Shown: one piece after another, positions 39,584-47,737 of the stretch
Layout of the letters: every line of letters begins with the position of its first letter
How positions within the stretch are numbered: the first letter of the stretch is position 1
DNA from: an uncultured Lachnospiraceae bacterium
GTDB taxonomy: Bacteria > Bacillota > Clostridia > Lachnospirales > Lachnospiraceae
Assembly: GCA_900550475.1 (NCBI GenBank)
Contig: URSA01000002.1
Coordinates: forward strand, 1-64,000
Direction: 5' to 3'
Length of the DNA stretch: 64,000 nucleotides
Notes under the pieces: model-generated
Database searches by the model: none
Told to the model about the DNA's origin: nothing
Seen by the model: only the letters and a program-made list of their open reading frames with translations
Program-made: the position numbers and the translations under genes

Positions 39584-41695
39584 ATGAGCGAAGTATTGAA
39601 TGTTGAAGAACTGTTTGGCAAAAATGTATTCACTCTCGGCAAAATGAAAGAACGCCTTCCCAAAAGTGTTTACAAGGAAGTAAAGAAGGTTATGGATCAA
39701 GGCGGCGAGTTATCCCTTGCAACGGCGGATGTAGTCGCTAAGGCGATGAAGGACTGGGCTGTGGAGAACGGTGCGACCCACTATACCCACTGGTTCCAGC
39801 CGCTGACAGGCATTACGGCAGAAAAACAGGATGCGTTCGTGACCCATCCCGATGCAGAAGGACATATGATCATGGAATTTTCCGGCAAGGAGCTGATCAA
39901 GGGCGAGCCGGATGCTTCCTCCTTCCCCTCCGGCGGACTTCGCGCAACCTTTGAGGCGAGAGGCTACACCGTGTGGGATATCACTTCCCCCGCATTCCTG
40001 AAGGAAGATGCAACGGGCGTGATCCTTTGCATTCCCACCGCTTTCTGCTCCTACAAGGGCGAGGCTCTTGACAAGAAGACACCGCTTCTCCGCTCCATGG
40101 AGGCAATCAGTGAGCAGGCGCTCCGTATCGTCCGCCTGTTTGGCAATACGGAGGCAACCAAGGTGGTGGCATCCGTCGGGCCGGAGCAGGAGTATTTTCT
40201 GGTAGACAGAGAGAAATATTTACAGCGTCCTGACCTGGTATTTGCAGGCAGAACCCTGTTCGGCGCACCGGCTCCCAAAGGACAGGAGTTGGAGGATCAC
40301 TACTTCGGTACGATCCGCGAGAGAATCGGCGCATACATGAAGGATCTGAATGTGGAGCTGTGGAAGCTGGGCGTGACAGCCAAGACGCAGCACAACGAGG
40401 TTGCACCCGCACAGCATGAGCTGGCTCCCATCTACGAGACGGCAAATATTGCGGTAGACCACAACCAGCTTGTGATGGAGACCATGAAGAAGGTAGCAGG
40501 CCGTCATGGCATGACCTGCCTGCTGCATGAGAAGCCTTTCGCGGGAGTGAACGGCTCCGGCAAGCATAACAACTGGTCACTGGGTACGGACAACGGCGTA
40601 AACCTGCTGGATCCCGGCGATACCCCCAACGAAAATATCCAGTTCCTGCTGGTTCTTGCCTGCATTTTGAAGGCAGTCGATATTCATGCGGATCTGCTCC
40701 GTCAGAGTGCTTCCGACGTAGGAAACGATCACAGACTGGGAGCAAACGAGGCACCTCCCGCAATCATTTCCGTATTCCTTGGCGAGCAGCTTGAGGATGT
40801 GGTGAAGCAGTTGGTTGAGACCGGCGAGGCAGCACGTTGTCTGGACGGCGGAAAGCTTATGACAGGCGTGTCAACTCTTCCTGATGTGGATAAGGATGCT
40901 ACAGACCGTAACAGAACCTCACCGTTCGCATTTACCGGCAACAAGTTTGAGTTCCGTATGGTTGGTTCCTCCGATTCCATCGCAAGCCCCAACACGACCC
41001 TGAACGCCATTGTGGCAGAGGCATTCTGCGAGGCTGCCGACGAGCTGGAAAAAGCGGAAGATTTTGATATGGCAGTACATGATCTGATCAAGAAATACAT
41101 GACCGAACATCAGCGGATCATCTTCAACGGCGACGGCTACTCCGACGAGTGGGTTGCCGAGGCGGAGAGAAGAGGACTTCCCAACATCAGGTCCATGATC
41201 GAGGCAGCAGGCACGCTGACCACCGACAAGTCCGTGAAGCTGTTTGAGAAGTTTGGCATCTTCACCAAGGTTGAGCTGGAATCCCGCGAGGAGATTCTCT
41301 ACGAAACCTATGCAAAGACCCTGAACATCGAGGCACTCACCATGCTGGATATGGCAGGAAAGCAGATTCTTCCGGCAGTGGTGAAGTACAGCAGGTCCCT
41401 TGCTGACACCGTTGTGGCAGTGAAGGAGGCAGGCGCGGATGCGTCCGTTCAGGCAGAGATGCTTAACACCGTGAGCACGAAGCTGGCGGAAGTGAAGGCA
41501 GCTTACGGCAAACTGAAGCAGGCGACTGCGGAGGCAGCAGCGATGGCGGATGCAAAGGCACAGGCGTTCTTCTACAAGGACGTTGTAAAGGAAGCCATGG
41601 CTGAACTGAGAACTCCTGTGGATGAACTTGAAATGATCGTTGACAAGAATGTATGGCCGATGCCCACCTACGGCGAACTGACCTTTGAAGTTTAG
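39584..41695 (+). CDS. glnN: Glutamine synthetase type III
   Basis: A 703-aa GSIII enzyme that makes glutamine from glutamate, ammonia and ATP. The size is that of type III (type I is ~450 aa). Seen: THYTHWFQPLTGITAEKQDA, FSGKELIKGEPDASSFPSGG, SVGPEQEYFLVDREKY, AKTQHNEVAPAQHELAPIYE, HEKPFAGVNGSGKHNNWSLG (ATP/substrate region) and NRTSPFAFTGNKFEFRMVGS. The C-terminal ~150 residues are helical, typical of GSIII. GAAAGGGAGAAAG precedes the ATG. It is the assimilation partner of the P-II/Amt module at 3720-5430, and both sit behind a leader terminator. Confidence 0.97.
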   Translation: MSEVLNVEELFGKNVFTLGKMKERLPKSVYKEVKKVMDQGGELSLATADVVAKAMKDWAVENGATHYTHWFQPLTGITAEKQDAFVTHPDAEGHMIMEFSGKELIKGEPDASSFPSGGLRATFEARGYTVWDITSPAFLKEDATGVILCIPTAFCSYKGEALDKKTPLLRSMEAISEQALRIVRLFGNTEATKVVASVGPEQEYFLVDREKYLQRPDLVFAGRTLFGAPAPKGQELEDHYFGTIRERIGAYMKDLNVELWKLGVTAKTQHNEVAPAQHELAPIYETANIAVDHNQLVMETMKKVAGRHGMTCLLHEKPFAGVNGSGKHNNWSLGTDNGVNLLDPGDTPNENIQFLLVLACILKAVDIHADLLRQSASDVGNDHRLGANEAPPAIISVFLGEQLEDVVKQLVETGEAARCLDGGKLMTGVSTLPDVDKDATDRNRTSPFAFTGNKFEFRMVGSSDSIASPNTTLNAIVAEAFCEAADELEKAEDFDMAVHDLIKKYMTEHQRIIFNGDGYSDEWVAEAERRGLPNIRSMIEAAGTLTTDKSVKLFEKFGIFTKVELESREEILYETYAKTLNIEALTMLDMAGKQILPAVVKYSRSLADTVVAVKEAGADASVQAEMLNTVSTKLAEVKAAYGKLKQATAEAAAMADAKAQAFFYKDVVKEAMAELRTPVDELEMIVDKNVWPMPTYGELTFEV

Positions 41696-41733
41696 GAAGT
41701 CTTCATTACCATTCCCCCTATAGAAATAAACCG

Positions 41734-41762
41734 GAAAGCTCCGCGTTCTGCGCGGGGCTTTC
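41734..41762 (+). terminator. Hairpin after glnN
   Basis: GAAAGCTCCGCG (41734-41745) pairs with CGCGGGGCTTTC (41751-41762) with one G-U pair, about 40 bp after the glnN stop. The T-run that follows is weak. Confidence 0.55.
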
Positions 41763-41803
41763 TGCGGATTTTCGTAAAAGTCCAAATTTTTTGAATTTAG
41801 GTA

Positions 41804-41832
41804 TTGCAAAATAGAAATACTTCTTGTATAAT
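41804..41832 (+). promoter_or_regulatory. Promoter of tRNA-Gln
   Basis: TTGCAA (41804-41809) and a consensus TATAAT (41827-41832) with a 17-bp spacer, 20 bp before the tRNA. Confidence 0.85.
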
Positions 41833-41851
41833 GCATAAGGTAATCGCATGA

Positions 41852-41923
41852 AGGGCTATCGCCAAACGGTAAGGCAACGGACTCTGACTCCGTCATTTCA
41901 AGGTTCGAATCCTTGTAGCCCTG
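41852..41923 (+). tRNA. tRNA-Gln, anticodon CUG
   Basis: A 72-nt cloverleaf. The acceptor stem is AGGGCTA (41852-41858) with TAGCCCT (41916-41922). The D arm has GCCAAACGGTAAGGC. The anticodon stem is ACGGA/TCCGT with loop CTCTGAC, giving anticodon CTG at 41884-41886, which reads CAG codons. The T arm is CAAGGTTCGAATCCTTG. The CCA end is not encoded. It has its own promoter and a terminator 8 bp downstream. It stands alone in the genome here, directly after the glutamine synthetase gene. Confidence 0.96.
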
Positions 41924-41929
41924 CTATCG

Positions 41930-41957
41930 GCCTCACGAATTTCGTGAGGTCTTTTTA
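41930..41957 (+). terminator. Terminator after tRNA-Gln
   Basis: CCTCACGA (41931-41938) pairs with TCGTGAGG (41942-41949) over a 3-nt loop, followed by TCTTTTT. Confidence 0.85.
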
Positions 41958-42021
41958 TTTCTCCCCTATAGTGTTATAATGAAATCGGACGATCGCCGAA
42001 AGGCGGGGAAAGGGCGGCAGC

Positions 42022-42765
42022 ATGTATACATTTGATGCGAGAATACGTTACAGTGAAACAGACAGCAAGGGCAGGCTTACTCTGGAGAGCTTGCTGGATT
42101 ATTTTCAGGACTGCTCTACCTTTCACTCCGAGGATCTCGGAATCGGCGTGGAATATTTGAGACAGCAGAAGCTGGTCTGGGTGCTCTCCACATGGCAGAT
42201 CGTGGTGAACCGCTTTCCCGGACTGTGCGACCAGGTGACCGTGGGTACGTTTCCCTACCACTTCAAGGGCTGCTTCGGCTACCGTAATTTTTTCATGCGG
42301 GATGCACAGGGACAGGATCTGGCGTGCGCCAACTCCCTGTGGACGCTGCTTGACACGGAGCGGTTCAAGCCGGTTTACCTGAATGCGGAGATGCTTGAGA
42401 AATATGCGCTGGAAGAAAAGCTGCCCATGGAATATGACAGCCATCGGATACAGAGCAAGGGTGCGGGGCATTTTGAGGAAGATATTGTGGTGCGCCCCCA
42501 TCACCTTGACATCAACCAGCATGTCAACAACGGGCAGTATGTGCGTATGGCGATGGAGTTTCTGCCGGAGGGCTTCGATATACGGCAGATGCGGGCAGAA
42601 TACAGAAAACAGGCGCTGCTCCATGATGTGCTTCATCCCTATATCCTGCGCCAGACAAGCGAAAGAGGCAATGATGTGTGGGTAATTTCCCTACAGGATG
42701 AAAAGGGCGGCGTGTACGTCAACGTGGAGTTTGAAGAGAGAGAAAAGGGTGGTGTGACCGTATGA
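42022..42765 (+). CDS. Acyl-ACP thioesterase
   Basis: A 247-aa double-hotdog thioesterase of the bacterial FatA/acyl-ACP type, releasing fatty acids from acyl carrier protein. Seen: IRYSETDSKGRLTLESLLDY in the first hotdog, VLSTWQIVVNRFPGLCDQVT, and in the second hotdog the catalytic-area motif VRPHHLDINQHVNNGQYVRM with the conserved Asn and His. Complete length. It overlaps the following cvfB-like gene by 4 bp, so translation is coupled. Confidence 0.88.
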   Translation: MYTFDARIRYSETDSKGRLTLESLLDYFQDCSTFHSEDLGIGVEYLRQQKLVWVLSTWQIVVNRFPGLCDQVTVGTFPYHFKGCFGYRNFFMRDAQGQDLACANSLWTLLDTERFKPVYLNAEMLEKYALEEKLPMEYDSHRIQSKGAGHFEEDIVVRPHHLDINQHVNNGQYVRMAMEFLPEGFDIRQMRAEYRKQALLHDVLHPYILRQTSERGNDVWVISLQDEKGGVYVNVEFEEREKGGVTV

Positions 42766-43598
42766 TCAGACTGGGCGAGCGGCAGACGCTCAAGGTGGTG
42801 AAAAAGGTCGAGTTCGGCGTTTATCTGGCGGACGAGGCGGACAGGGAAGAGGAGAGAGTCCTGCTCCCCGCAAAGCAGGTTCCGGCAGGGACGGAGTGCG
42901 GCGATATGCTGGAGGTGTTCGTTTACCGGGATTCCAGGGATCGCATGATCTCCACGGTGAAGGAGCCCCTGCTTAAGATGGGAGAGGTGGGCAGGTTGCG
43001 CGTGGCACAGGTGAACAAATACGGCGCGTTCCTTGACTGGGGACTTGAGAAGGATCTGTTTCTTCCATATAAACAGCAGACCTGTACGGTGAAGGCAGAC
43101 GACAGCGTGCTGGCGTCCCTCTATATAGACAAGAGCGGCAGACTTTGTGCCACCATGAACGTGTATCCGTGGCTTTCCACGGACAGCCCTTACGGGAAGG
43201 ACGACCGGGTGAGCGGCTATGTGTATGAGACAAGCCCGGAGTTCGGCATGTTTGTGGCGGTGGACGATAAATATTCGGCACTGATTCCCAAGAAGGAGCT
43301 GTATGGGAATGTGAAGGTGGGAGATACCGTAAATGCCCGCGTGACGGCGGTTCGCGAGGATGGAAAGCTGGATCTGAGCATCCGGGAAAAGGCGTATCTC
43401 CAGATAGAGGAGGATGCGGAGAAGGTTCTGCAGGTGATCGACAGCTTTGACGGCGCTCTGCCATTCAATGACAAGGCGGCACCGGAGGTCATACGCCGCG
43501 AGATGCAGATGAGCAAGAACGAGTTCAAGCGTGCCGTCGGGCATCTTTTGAAGAACGGAAAGATCACCATTGGGGAAAAGACAATCCGCAGGGTGTAA
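42762..43598 (+). CDS. cvfB: CvfB-like S1 RNA-binding protein
   Basis: A 278-aa protein with repeated S1 domains and a C-terminal winged helix, as in CvfB/YitL. First S1-like unit: LGERQTLKVVKKVEFGVYLA. Second: MGEVGRLRVAQVNKYGAFLD and WGLEKDLFLPYKQQ. Third: VSGYVYETSPEFGMFVAVDD and VKVGDTVNARVTAVREDGKL. The C-terminal helices (KNEFKRAVGHLLKNGKITIG) fit the winged-helix part. CvfB affects virulence gene expression in Staphylococcus; RNA binding is the family role. Confidence 0.88.
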   Translation: MIRLGERQTLKVVKKVEFGVYLADEADREEERVLLPAKQVPAGTECGDMLEVFVYRDSRDRMISTVKEPLLKMGEVGRLRVAQVNKYGAFLDWGLEKDLFLPYKQQTCTVKADDSVLASLYIDKSGRLCATMNVYPWLSTDSPYGKDDRVSGYVYETSPEFGMFVAVDDKYSALIPKKELYGNVKVGDTVNARVTAVREDGKLDLSIREKAYLQIEEDAEKVLQVIDSFDGALPFNDKAAPEVIRREMQMSKNEFKRAVGHLLKNGKITIGEKTIRRV

Positions 43599-43614
43599 GA
43601 AAGGCGAAAGAGAT

Positions 43615-44559
43615 ATGAACAGTAAGAAATCGGGATGGCTGTTTTTGATCGTAGTGGTGGTTTATCTGGGCGTACAATATCTGCTCAGTTATCTGATGCG
43701 GTTTCTTCCGATCCGCGGCATGAGCTTTGAGTTTGCCCTATTCTTCGGAGAGACCCTGATGCTGGTGCCCACGCTGCTGTTTCTTCTTTTCAACAGAAGC
43801 AATCCTCTGAAAGTGTGCAGGTTTCATAAGATCAAAATTTCCACGGCACTGATGACGGTTCTGTTTGCGTTCCTTGCCATGCCTGCCGCGACGCTGATGA
43901 ATATTCTGTCCATGTTTTTTGTAGAAAACACCGTTTCCCAGATGAGCCCGCAGATGCTGAACACCGGTTTCGGACTTTGTTTTCTGGCAATTGCGGTCTA
44001 CGGCCCTTTTGTGGAGGAGGTCGTTTTCCGGGGCGCTATTTTCGGCGGCATGCGGGAGTCCGCGTCTGTGTGGAAATCTACGCTGCTCAGTGCGCTTTTG
44101 TTCGGCATGGTGCATATGAACTTCAATCAGATGGGGTATGCCTTTGTCCTCGGTATCAGCATGGCGCTGCTGGTGGAGGCGACCGGAAGCATCTGGGCAT
44201 CCATCATTTTCCATATCACCGTCAATGCCAGAAGCGTGATCGCACTATTCGGTGTGGAAAAACTGAGCGGACTGTCGCAGGATCTGGCGGAGCTGTTTGG
44301 ACAGACGGATGTGATTGAGGCTGCCGAGACCGCCGTGACAAACAGCCAGCTTGCAGCCATGCTCTGTCTGGAACTGCTGGTGGCGGTGGTCTGCCTGCCC
44401 ATTGCGGGCTGCGTCCTCGTCTTTCTGGCAAAGAGAGAGAACCGTCTGGAGAGACTGAAAAGCATCTGGACGGAGCGCAGGCAGGGAAAAGTGTTTGGAA
44501 TCCCCGTGATTATCGGTATGATAATTTGTGTTGTGGAAATGGTACTGAGTGTGCTATAA
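43615..44559 (+). CDS. CPBP-family intramembrane metalloprotease
   Basis: A 314-aa multi-pass membrane protein with about eight hydrophobic segments. The Abi/CAAX protease motifs are present: EEVVFRGAIFGGMRE (EE-x3-R), LLFGMVHMNFNQM (F-x3-H) and IFHITVNARS (final His/Asn). Members process prenylated peptides or small membrane proteins, or provide self-immunity to bacteriocins; no peptide gene is visible nearby. I chose the ATG at 43615 after AAGGCGAAAGAG; the longer frame begins inside cvfB. Confidence 0.85.
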   Translation: MNSKKSGWLFLIVVVVYLGVQYLLSYLMRFLPIRGMSFEFALFFGETLMLVPTLLFLLFNRSNPLKVCRFHKIKISTALMTVLFAFLAMPAATLMNILSMFFVENTVSQMSPQMLNTGFGLCFLAIAVYGPFVEEVVFRGAIFGGMRESASVWKSTLLSALLFGMVHMNFNQMGYAFVLGISMALLVEATGSIWASIIFHITVNARSVIALFGVEKLSGLSQDLAELFGQTDVIEAAETAVTNSQLAAMLCLELLVAVVCLPIAGCVLVFLAKRENRLERLKSIWTERRQGKVFGIPVIIGMIICVVEMVLSVL

Positions 44560-44588
44560 TACAGGTAACGTAAAGGAGGCGAACGGCT

Positions 44589-44780
44589 ATGGATATTGCA
44601 GCAATGTCAACGACATTGGCACAGACACAGCTTGGCAGCAAGGTTGGGATTGCAGTGCTGGATAAGGCGATGGAGTCCAACAAGACCCTGGCGGACAATC
44701 TCGTACAGATGATCGATACGGCAGCAATGGAACGTTCGGTCAACCCTGCGGTGGGCGGTAATTTTGACATCCGCGTGTGA
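44589..44780 (+). CDS. YjfB-family putative motility protein
   Basis: A 63-aa protein with the YjfB pattern: MDIAAMSTTLAQTQLGSKVG, a second helix AVLDKAMESNKTLADNLVQM, and a conserved end with VNPAVGGNFDIRV. The family is annotated as putative motility protein because it is sigma-D-linked in Bacillus; the role is not established. AAAGGAGG lies 8 nt upstream. It has its own terminator. The flagellar rod genes at 56549-58529 fit a motile organism. Confidence 0.8.
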   Translation: MDIAAMSTTLAQTQLGSKVGIAVLDKAMESNKTLADNLVQMIDTAAMERSVNPAVGGNFDIRV

Positions 44781-44815
44781 GACAGTCTATTAATTGAAAA
44801 AATAAATCGGACGCG

Positions 44816-44850
44816 AAGGAAGGGCTTTTGAAAGCAGCCCTTCCTTTTTG
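44816..44850 (+). terminator. Terminator after the yjfB-like gene
   Basis: AAGGAAGGGCT (44816-44826) pairs with AGCCCTTCCTT (44836-44846) over a 9-nt loop, continuing into TTTTT. Confidence 0.9.
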
Positions 44851-44957
44851 TCTAGTTTGTCTAAAAAAAACAATTTTTTCAGTAGATTTTTTTGGTAAAA
44901 TAAATTAAAATAAAAAATGGGTGTGTGATTGTCAATTTTGCCAGAAGGAGTAGTGCA

Positions 44958-46043
44958 ATGATATCAAATCAAATCTTACAGAACACGATTGAGGGGCTCA
45001 AGGTGATCGCAAGGGTGGACTTTTGCGTGATGGATACGGATGGCAAAGAGGTTGCCGCGACCATGGATATGGGCAACTGCTCCAAGCAGGCGGTGGAGCT
45101 TGCAGCATCTCCGGCGGATTCTCAGGAGATTCAGGGCTATCAGTATTTCAAAGTATTTGACGAGCAGCAGCTGGAATATATTCTCGTGGCGAACGGCAGC
45201 GGCGAGGATGTCTATACGGTCGGAAAGATGGTGGCGTTCCAGATTCAGAACCTTCTGGTGGCGTATAAGGAGCGTTTTGACAAGGACAACTTTATCAAAA
45301 ACCTTCTTCTGGACAATCTGCTCCTGGTGGATATTTACAGCAGATCCAAGAAGCTTCACATTCCCACGGATGTCAGCCGGGTTGCCATGATCGTGGAGTC
45401 CGAGAACGGAAAGGACAACAATGCGCTGGAGCTGTCCCGGGCATATTTTGGAAATAATAGCAAAGATTTCATTACCGCAGTGGATGAAAATAATGTTATA
45501 GTAGTAAAGGAGCTTGCGGAGGGCGAGGGAAACCGCGAGATCGAGAGGACTGCCAGGGCACTGGAGACTTATCTTGAGAAAGAGGGCGTGCAGAATGTGC
45601 GCATCGCATACGGTACGGTGGTGCATGAGATCAAGGAGGTCAGCCGTTCCTACAAGGAGGCGAAGATGGCGCTGGATGTAGGAAAGATCTTCTTTGACGA
45701 AAGGGATGTGATTGCGTACAGCGAGCTTGGTATCGGCCGTCTGATCTATCAGCTGCCCATTCCCCTGTGCAAAATGTTCATCAGGGAGATATTCGGCGGC
45801 AAGAGTCCGGATGATTTCGACGAGGAGACCCTGACGACGATACATAAGTTTTTTGAGAACAGCCTCAACGTTTCAGAGACCTCCAGACAGCTTTTTATCC
45901 ACCGCAATACACTGGTGTACCGTCTGGACAAGCTGCAGAAGAGTACAGGGCTGGATCTGCGCGTGTTTGAGGATGCCATCACCTTCAAGATCGCACTGAT
46001 GGTAGTGAAATACATGAAGTACATGGAGACGTTTGAGTATTAA
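44958..46043 (+). CDS. CdaR/PucR-type transcriptional regulator next to ftsEX
   Basis: A 361-aa regulator. The N-terminal ~120 residues resemble a sugar-diacid or GAF-like sensor (ARVDFCVMDTDGKEVAATMD, VGKMVAFQIQNLLVAYKERF). The middle is a degenerate GGDEF-like domain. The C-terminal PucR-type helix-turn-helix is clear (NVSETSRQLFIHRNTLVYRL, then DKLQKSTGLD). It is shorter in the sensor than the cdaR-like protein at 18000. It follows an AT-rich 180-bp gap and lies 21 bp before ftsE, so it is likely the first gene of the ftsEX transcript. The effector is unknown. Start at 44958 after AGAAGGAG. Confidence 0.8.
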   Translation: MISNQILQNTIEGLKVIARVDFCVMDTDGKEVAATMDMGNCSKQAVELAASPADSQEIQGYQYFKVFDEQQLEYILVANGSGEDVYTVGKMVAFQIQNLLVAYKERFDKDNFIKNLLLDNLLLVDIYSRSKKLHIPTDVSRVAMIVESENGKDNNALELSRAYFGNNSKDFITAVDENNVIVVKELAEGEGNREIERTARALETYLEKEGVQNVRIAYGTVVHEIKEVSRSYKEAKMALDVGKIFFDERDVIAYSELGIGRLIYQLPIPLCKMFIREIFGGKSPDDFDEETLTTIHKFFENSLNVSETSRQLFIHRNTLVYRLDKLQKSTGLDLRVFEDAITFKIALMVVKYMKYMETFEY

Positions 46044-46064
46044 TTGCTTCAGATAGGAGAGTAC

Positions 46065-46808
46065 ATGTCCAGAAAAGAAGAGAGACGCAAGAGACAACAG
46101 AAAATGATCGAAGAGAACGGACTGATCTTTTTGGATAATGTGAGCAAGGTCTACTCTGAGAGCGCACCGGCGCTGAACGGGGTGACGCTGCATATTGCAA
46201 AGGGAGAATTCGTATTTATAGTGGGGGACAGCGGATCGGGAAAATCGACCCTGATCAAGCTTCTTCTGCGCGAACTGACGGCAACGGGAGGAAAGGTCTG
46301 GGTTATGGGACATGATGTGGCGAGGCTGCCGCACCGCAAGATCCCCAAATTCCGCAGAAATTTGGGAATTGTGTTTCAGGATTTCCGTCTGCTGAAGGAT
46401 CGCAATGTCTACGAGAATGTAGCGTTTGCACAGCGCATTGTGCAGGTGCCGACCAAGGAGATCCGCAGAAATGTGCCGGCTGTTCTGGCTACGGTGGGAC
46501 TTGCGGGAAAGTATAAGGCAAAACCGAAGCAGCTTTCCGGGGGTGAACAGCAGAGAGTTGCACTGGCGAGGGCTCTGATCAACAAGCCCTCCATCCTGCT
46601 GGCGGATGAGCCTACGGGAAATCTGGATCCCAAGAACTCATGGGAGATCATGATGCTTCTGGAGGAGATCAATGCGGCGGGAACCACAGTGGTTGTGGTG
46701 ACCCACAACCGGGAGATCGTGAACGCCATGCAGAAGCGTGTGGTGACCATGAAGCGCGGCGTGATTGTCAGCGATGAGGAGGAAGGAGAGTATATCGATG
46801 AAGATTAG
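46065..46808 (+). CDS. ftsE: Cell division ATP-binding protein FtsE
   Basis: A 247-aa ABC ATPase. Walker A is IVGDSGSGKSTLIKLLLREL, the Q-loop follows in LGIVFQDFRLLKDRNVYENV, the signature is KQLSGGEQQRVALARALINK, Walker B is ILLADEPTGNLDP, and the H-loop is VVVVTHNREIVNAM. A basic N-terminal extension of about 20 residues precedes the domain. FtsE and FtsX transmit a cytoplasmic signal to wall hydrolases at the septum. Start at 46065 after ATAGGAG. It overlaps ftsX by 11 bp. Confidence 0.95.
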   Translation: MSRKEERRKRQQKMIEENGLIFLDNVSKVYSESAPALNGVTLHIAKGEFVFIVGDSGSGKSTLIKLLLRELTATGGKVWVMGHDVARLPHRKIPKFRRNLGIVFQDFRLLKDRNVYENVAFAQRIVQVPTKEIRRNVPAVLATVGLAGKYKAKPKQLSGGEQQRVALARALINKPSILLADEPTGNLDPKNSWEIMMLLEEINAAGTTVVVVTHNREIVNAMQKRVVTMKRGVIVSDEEEGEYIDED

Positions 46809-47700
46809 TACGTTTTTTTATACTCTCAGGCAGGGAGTCCGCAATATCTTCCGCAACAAATGGTTCTCGCTGGCGTCCATTGCCACGATTTCTGCCTGTC
46901 TGTTTTTGTTCGGCATGTTTTACGCTATTGTGATGAACTTCCAGCATATTGTCAGGACGGCGGAGGAAGGGGTCTGCGTGACCGTTTTCTTCAACGAGGA
47001 CGCTTCGGATGCCCGGATCGCGGAGATCGGGGATCTGATCCGGCTGAGACCCGAGGTCTCCAAAGTGGATTTCGTTTCGGCGGATCAGGCGTGGGAGACC
47101 TACAAAGAAAAATACCTGAATCAGGGAAATTATGCGGAGGGCTTTCCTACAAACCCGCTTGCCAATTATGAAAACTACGAGGTTTATTTAAGCGACGTGT
47201 CCATGCAGGACGCGCTGGTGACATGGCTGCAGTCCATACCGGAGGTGCGCAAAGTCAGAAACGACAGTATTCTGGCATCTGCCCTGAGCGGTGCGAACCT
47301 TCTGATCGCGTATGTATCTGCCGGGATCATCATTATCCTGTTTGCCGTATCCGTATTCCTGATCAGCAATACCGTCACCATCGGTATCTCCGTGCGTCAG
47401 GAGGAAATCAATATTATGAAATACATCGGCGCGACGGACTTTTTTGTGCGTGCCCCCTTTGTGATTGAGGGAATTTTGATCGGTGCGATCGGCGCGGGAA
47501 TCCCGCTGTTTGCCATCCACTTCCTCTACAACAAGGCGGTGGTCTACATGACGGGTTCCTTCCAGGCACTCAGCTCGGTGTTGAATTTCCTCACCGTGGA
47601 TGAGGTATTTTCCGTACTGATCCCGGTGGCGCTGGGACTGGGTATCGGAATCGGATTTCTGGGAAGCTTCTCAACCGTGCGCAAGCACCTGAGAGTCTGA
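46798..47700 (+). CDS. ftsX: Cell division protein FtsX
   Basis: A 300-aa permease-like partner of FtsE with four membrane segments: one at about 25-45 (WFSLASIATISACLFLFGMF), a large extracellular loop (~50-165), and three at the C-terminus (AYVSAGIIIILFAVSVFLIS, EGILIGAIGAGIPLFAIHFL, VALGLGIGIGFLGSF). The extracellular loop contacts wall hydrolases in characterised systems. The downstream gene encodes a coiled-coil M23 hydrolase, the expected partner. Start at 46798 inside ftsE, with GAAGGAGAG upstream. Confidence 0.94.
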   Translation: MKISTFFYTLRQGVRNIFRNKWFSLASIATISACLFLFGMFYAIVMNFQHIVRTAEEGVCVTVFFNEDASDARIAEIGDLIRLRPEVSKVDFVSADQAWETYKEKYLNQGNYAEGFPTNPLANYENYEVYLSDVSMQDALVTWLQSIPEVRKVRNDSILASALSGANLLIAYVSAGIIIILFAVSVFLISNTVTIGISVRQEEINIMKYIGATDFFVRAPFVIEGILIGAIGAGIPLFAIHFLYNKAVVYMTGSFQALSSVLNFLTVDEVFSVLIPVALGLGIGIGFLGSFSTVRKHLRV

Positions 47701-47737
47701 GACATATCAAGAGTAAAAAGAAGAAGGATTGCAGAGA

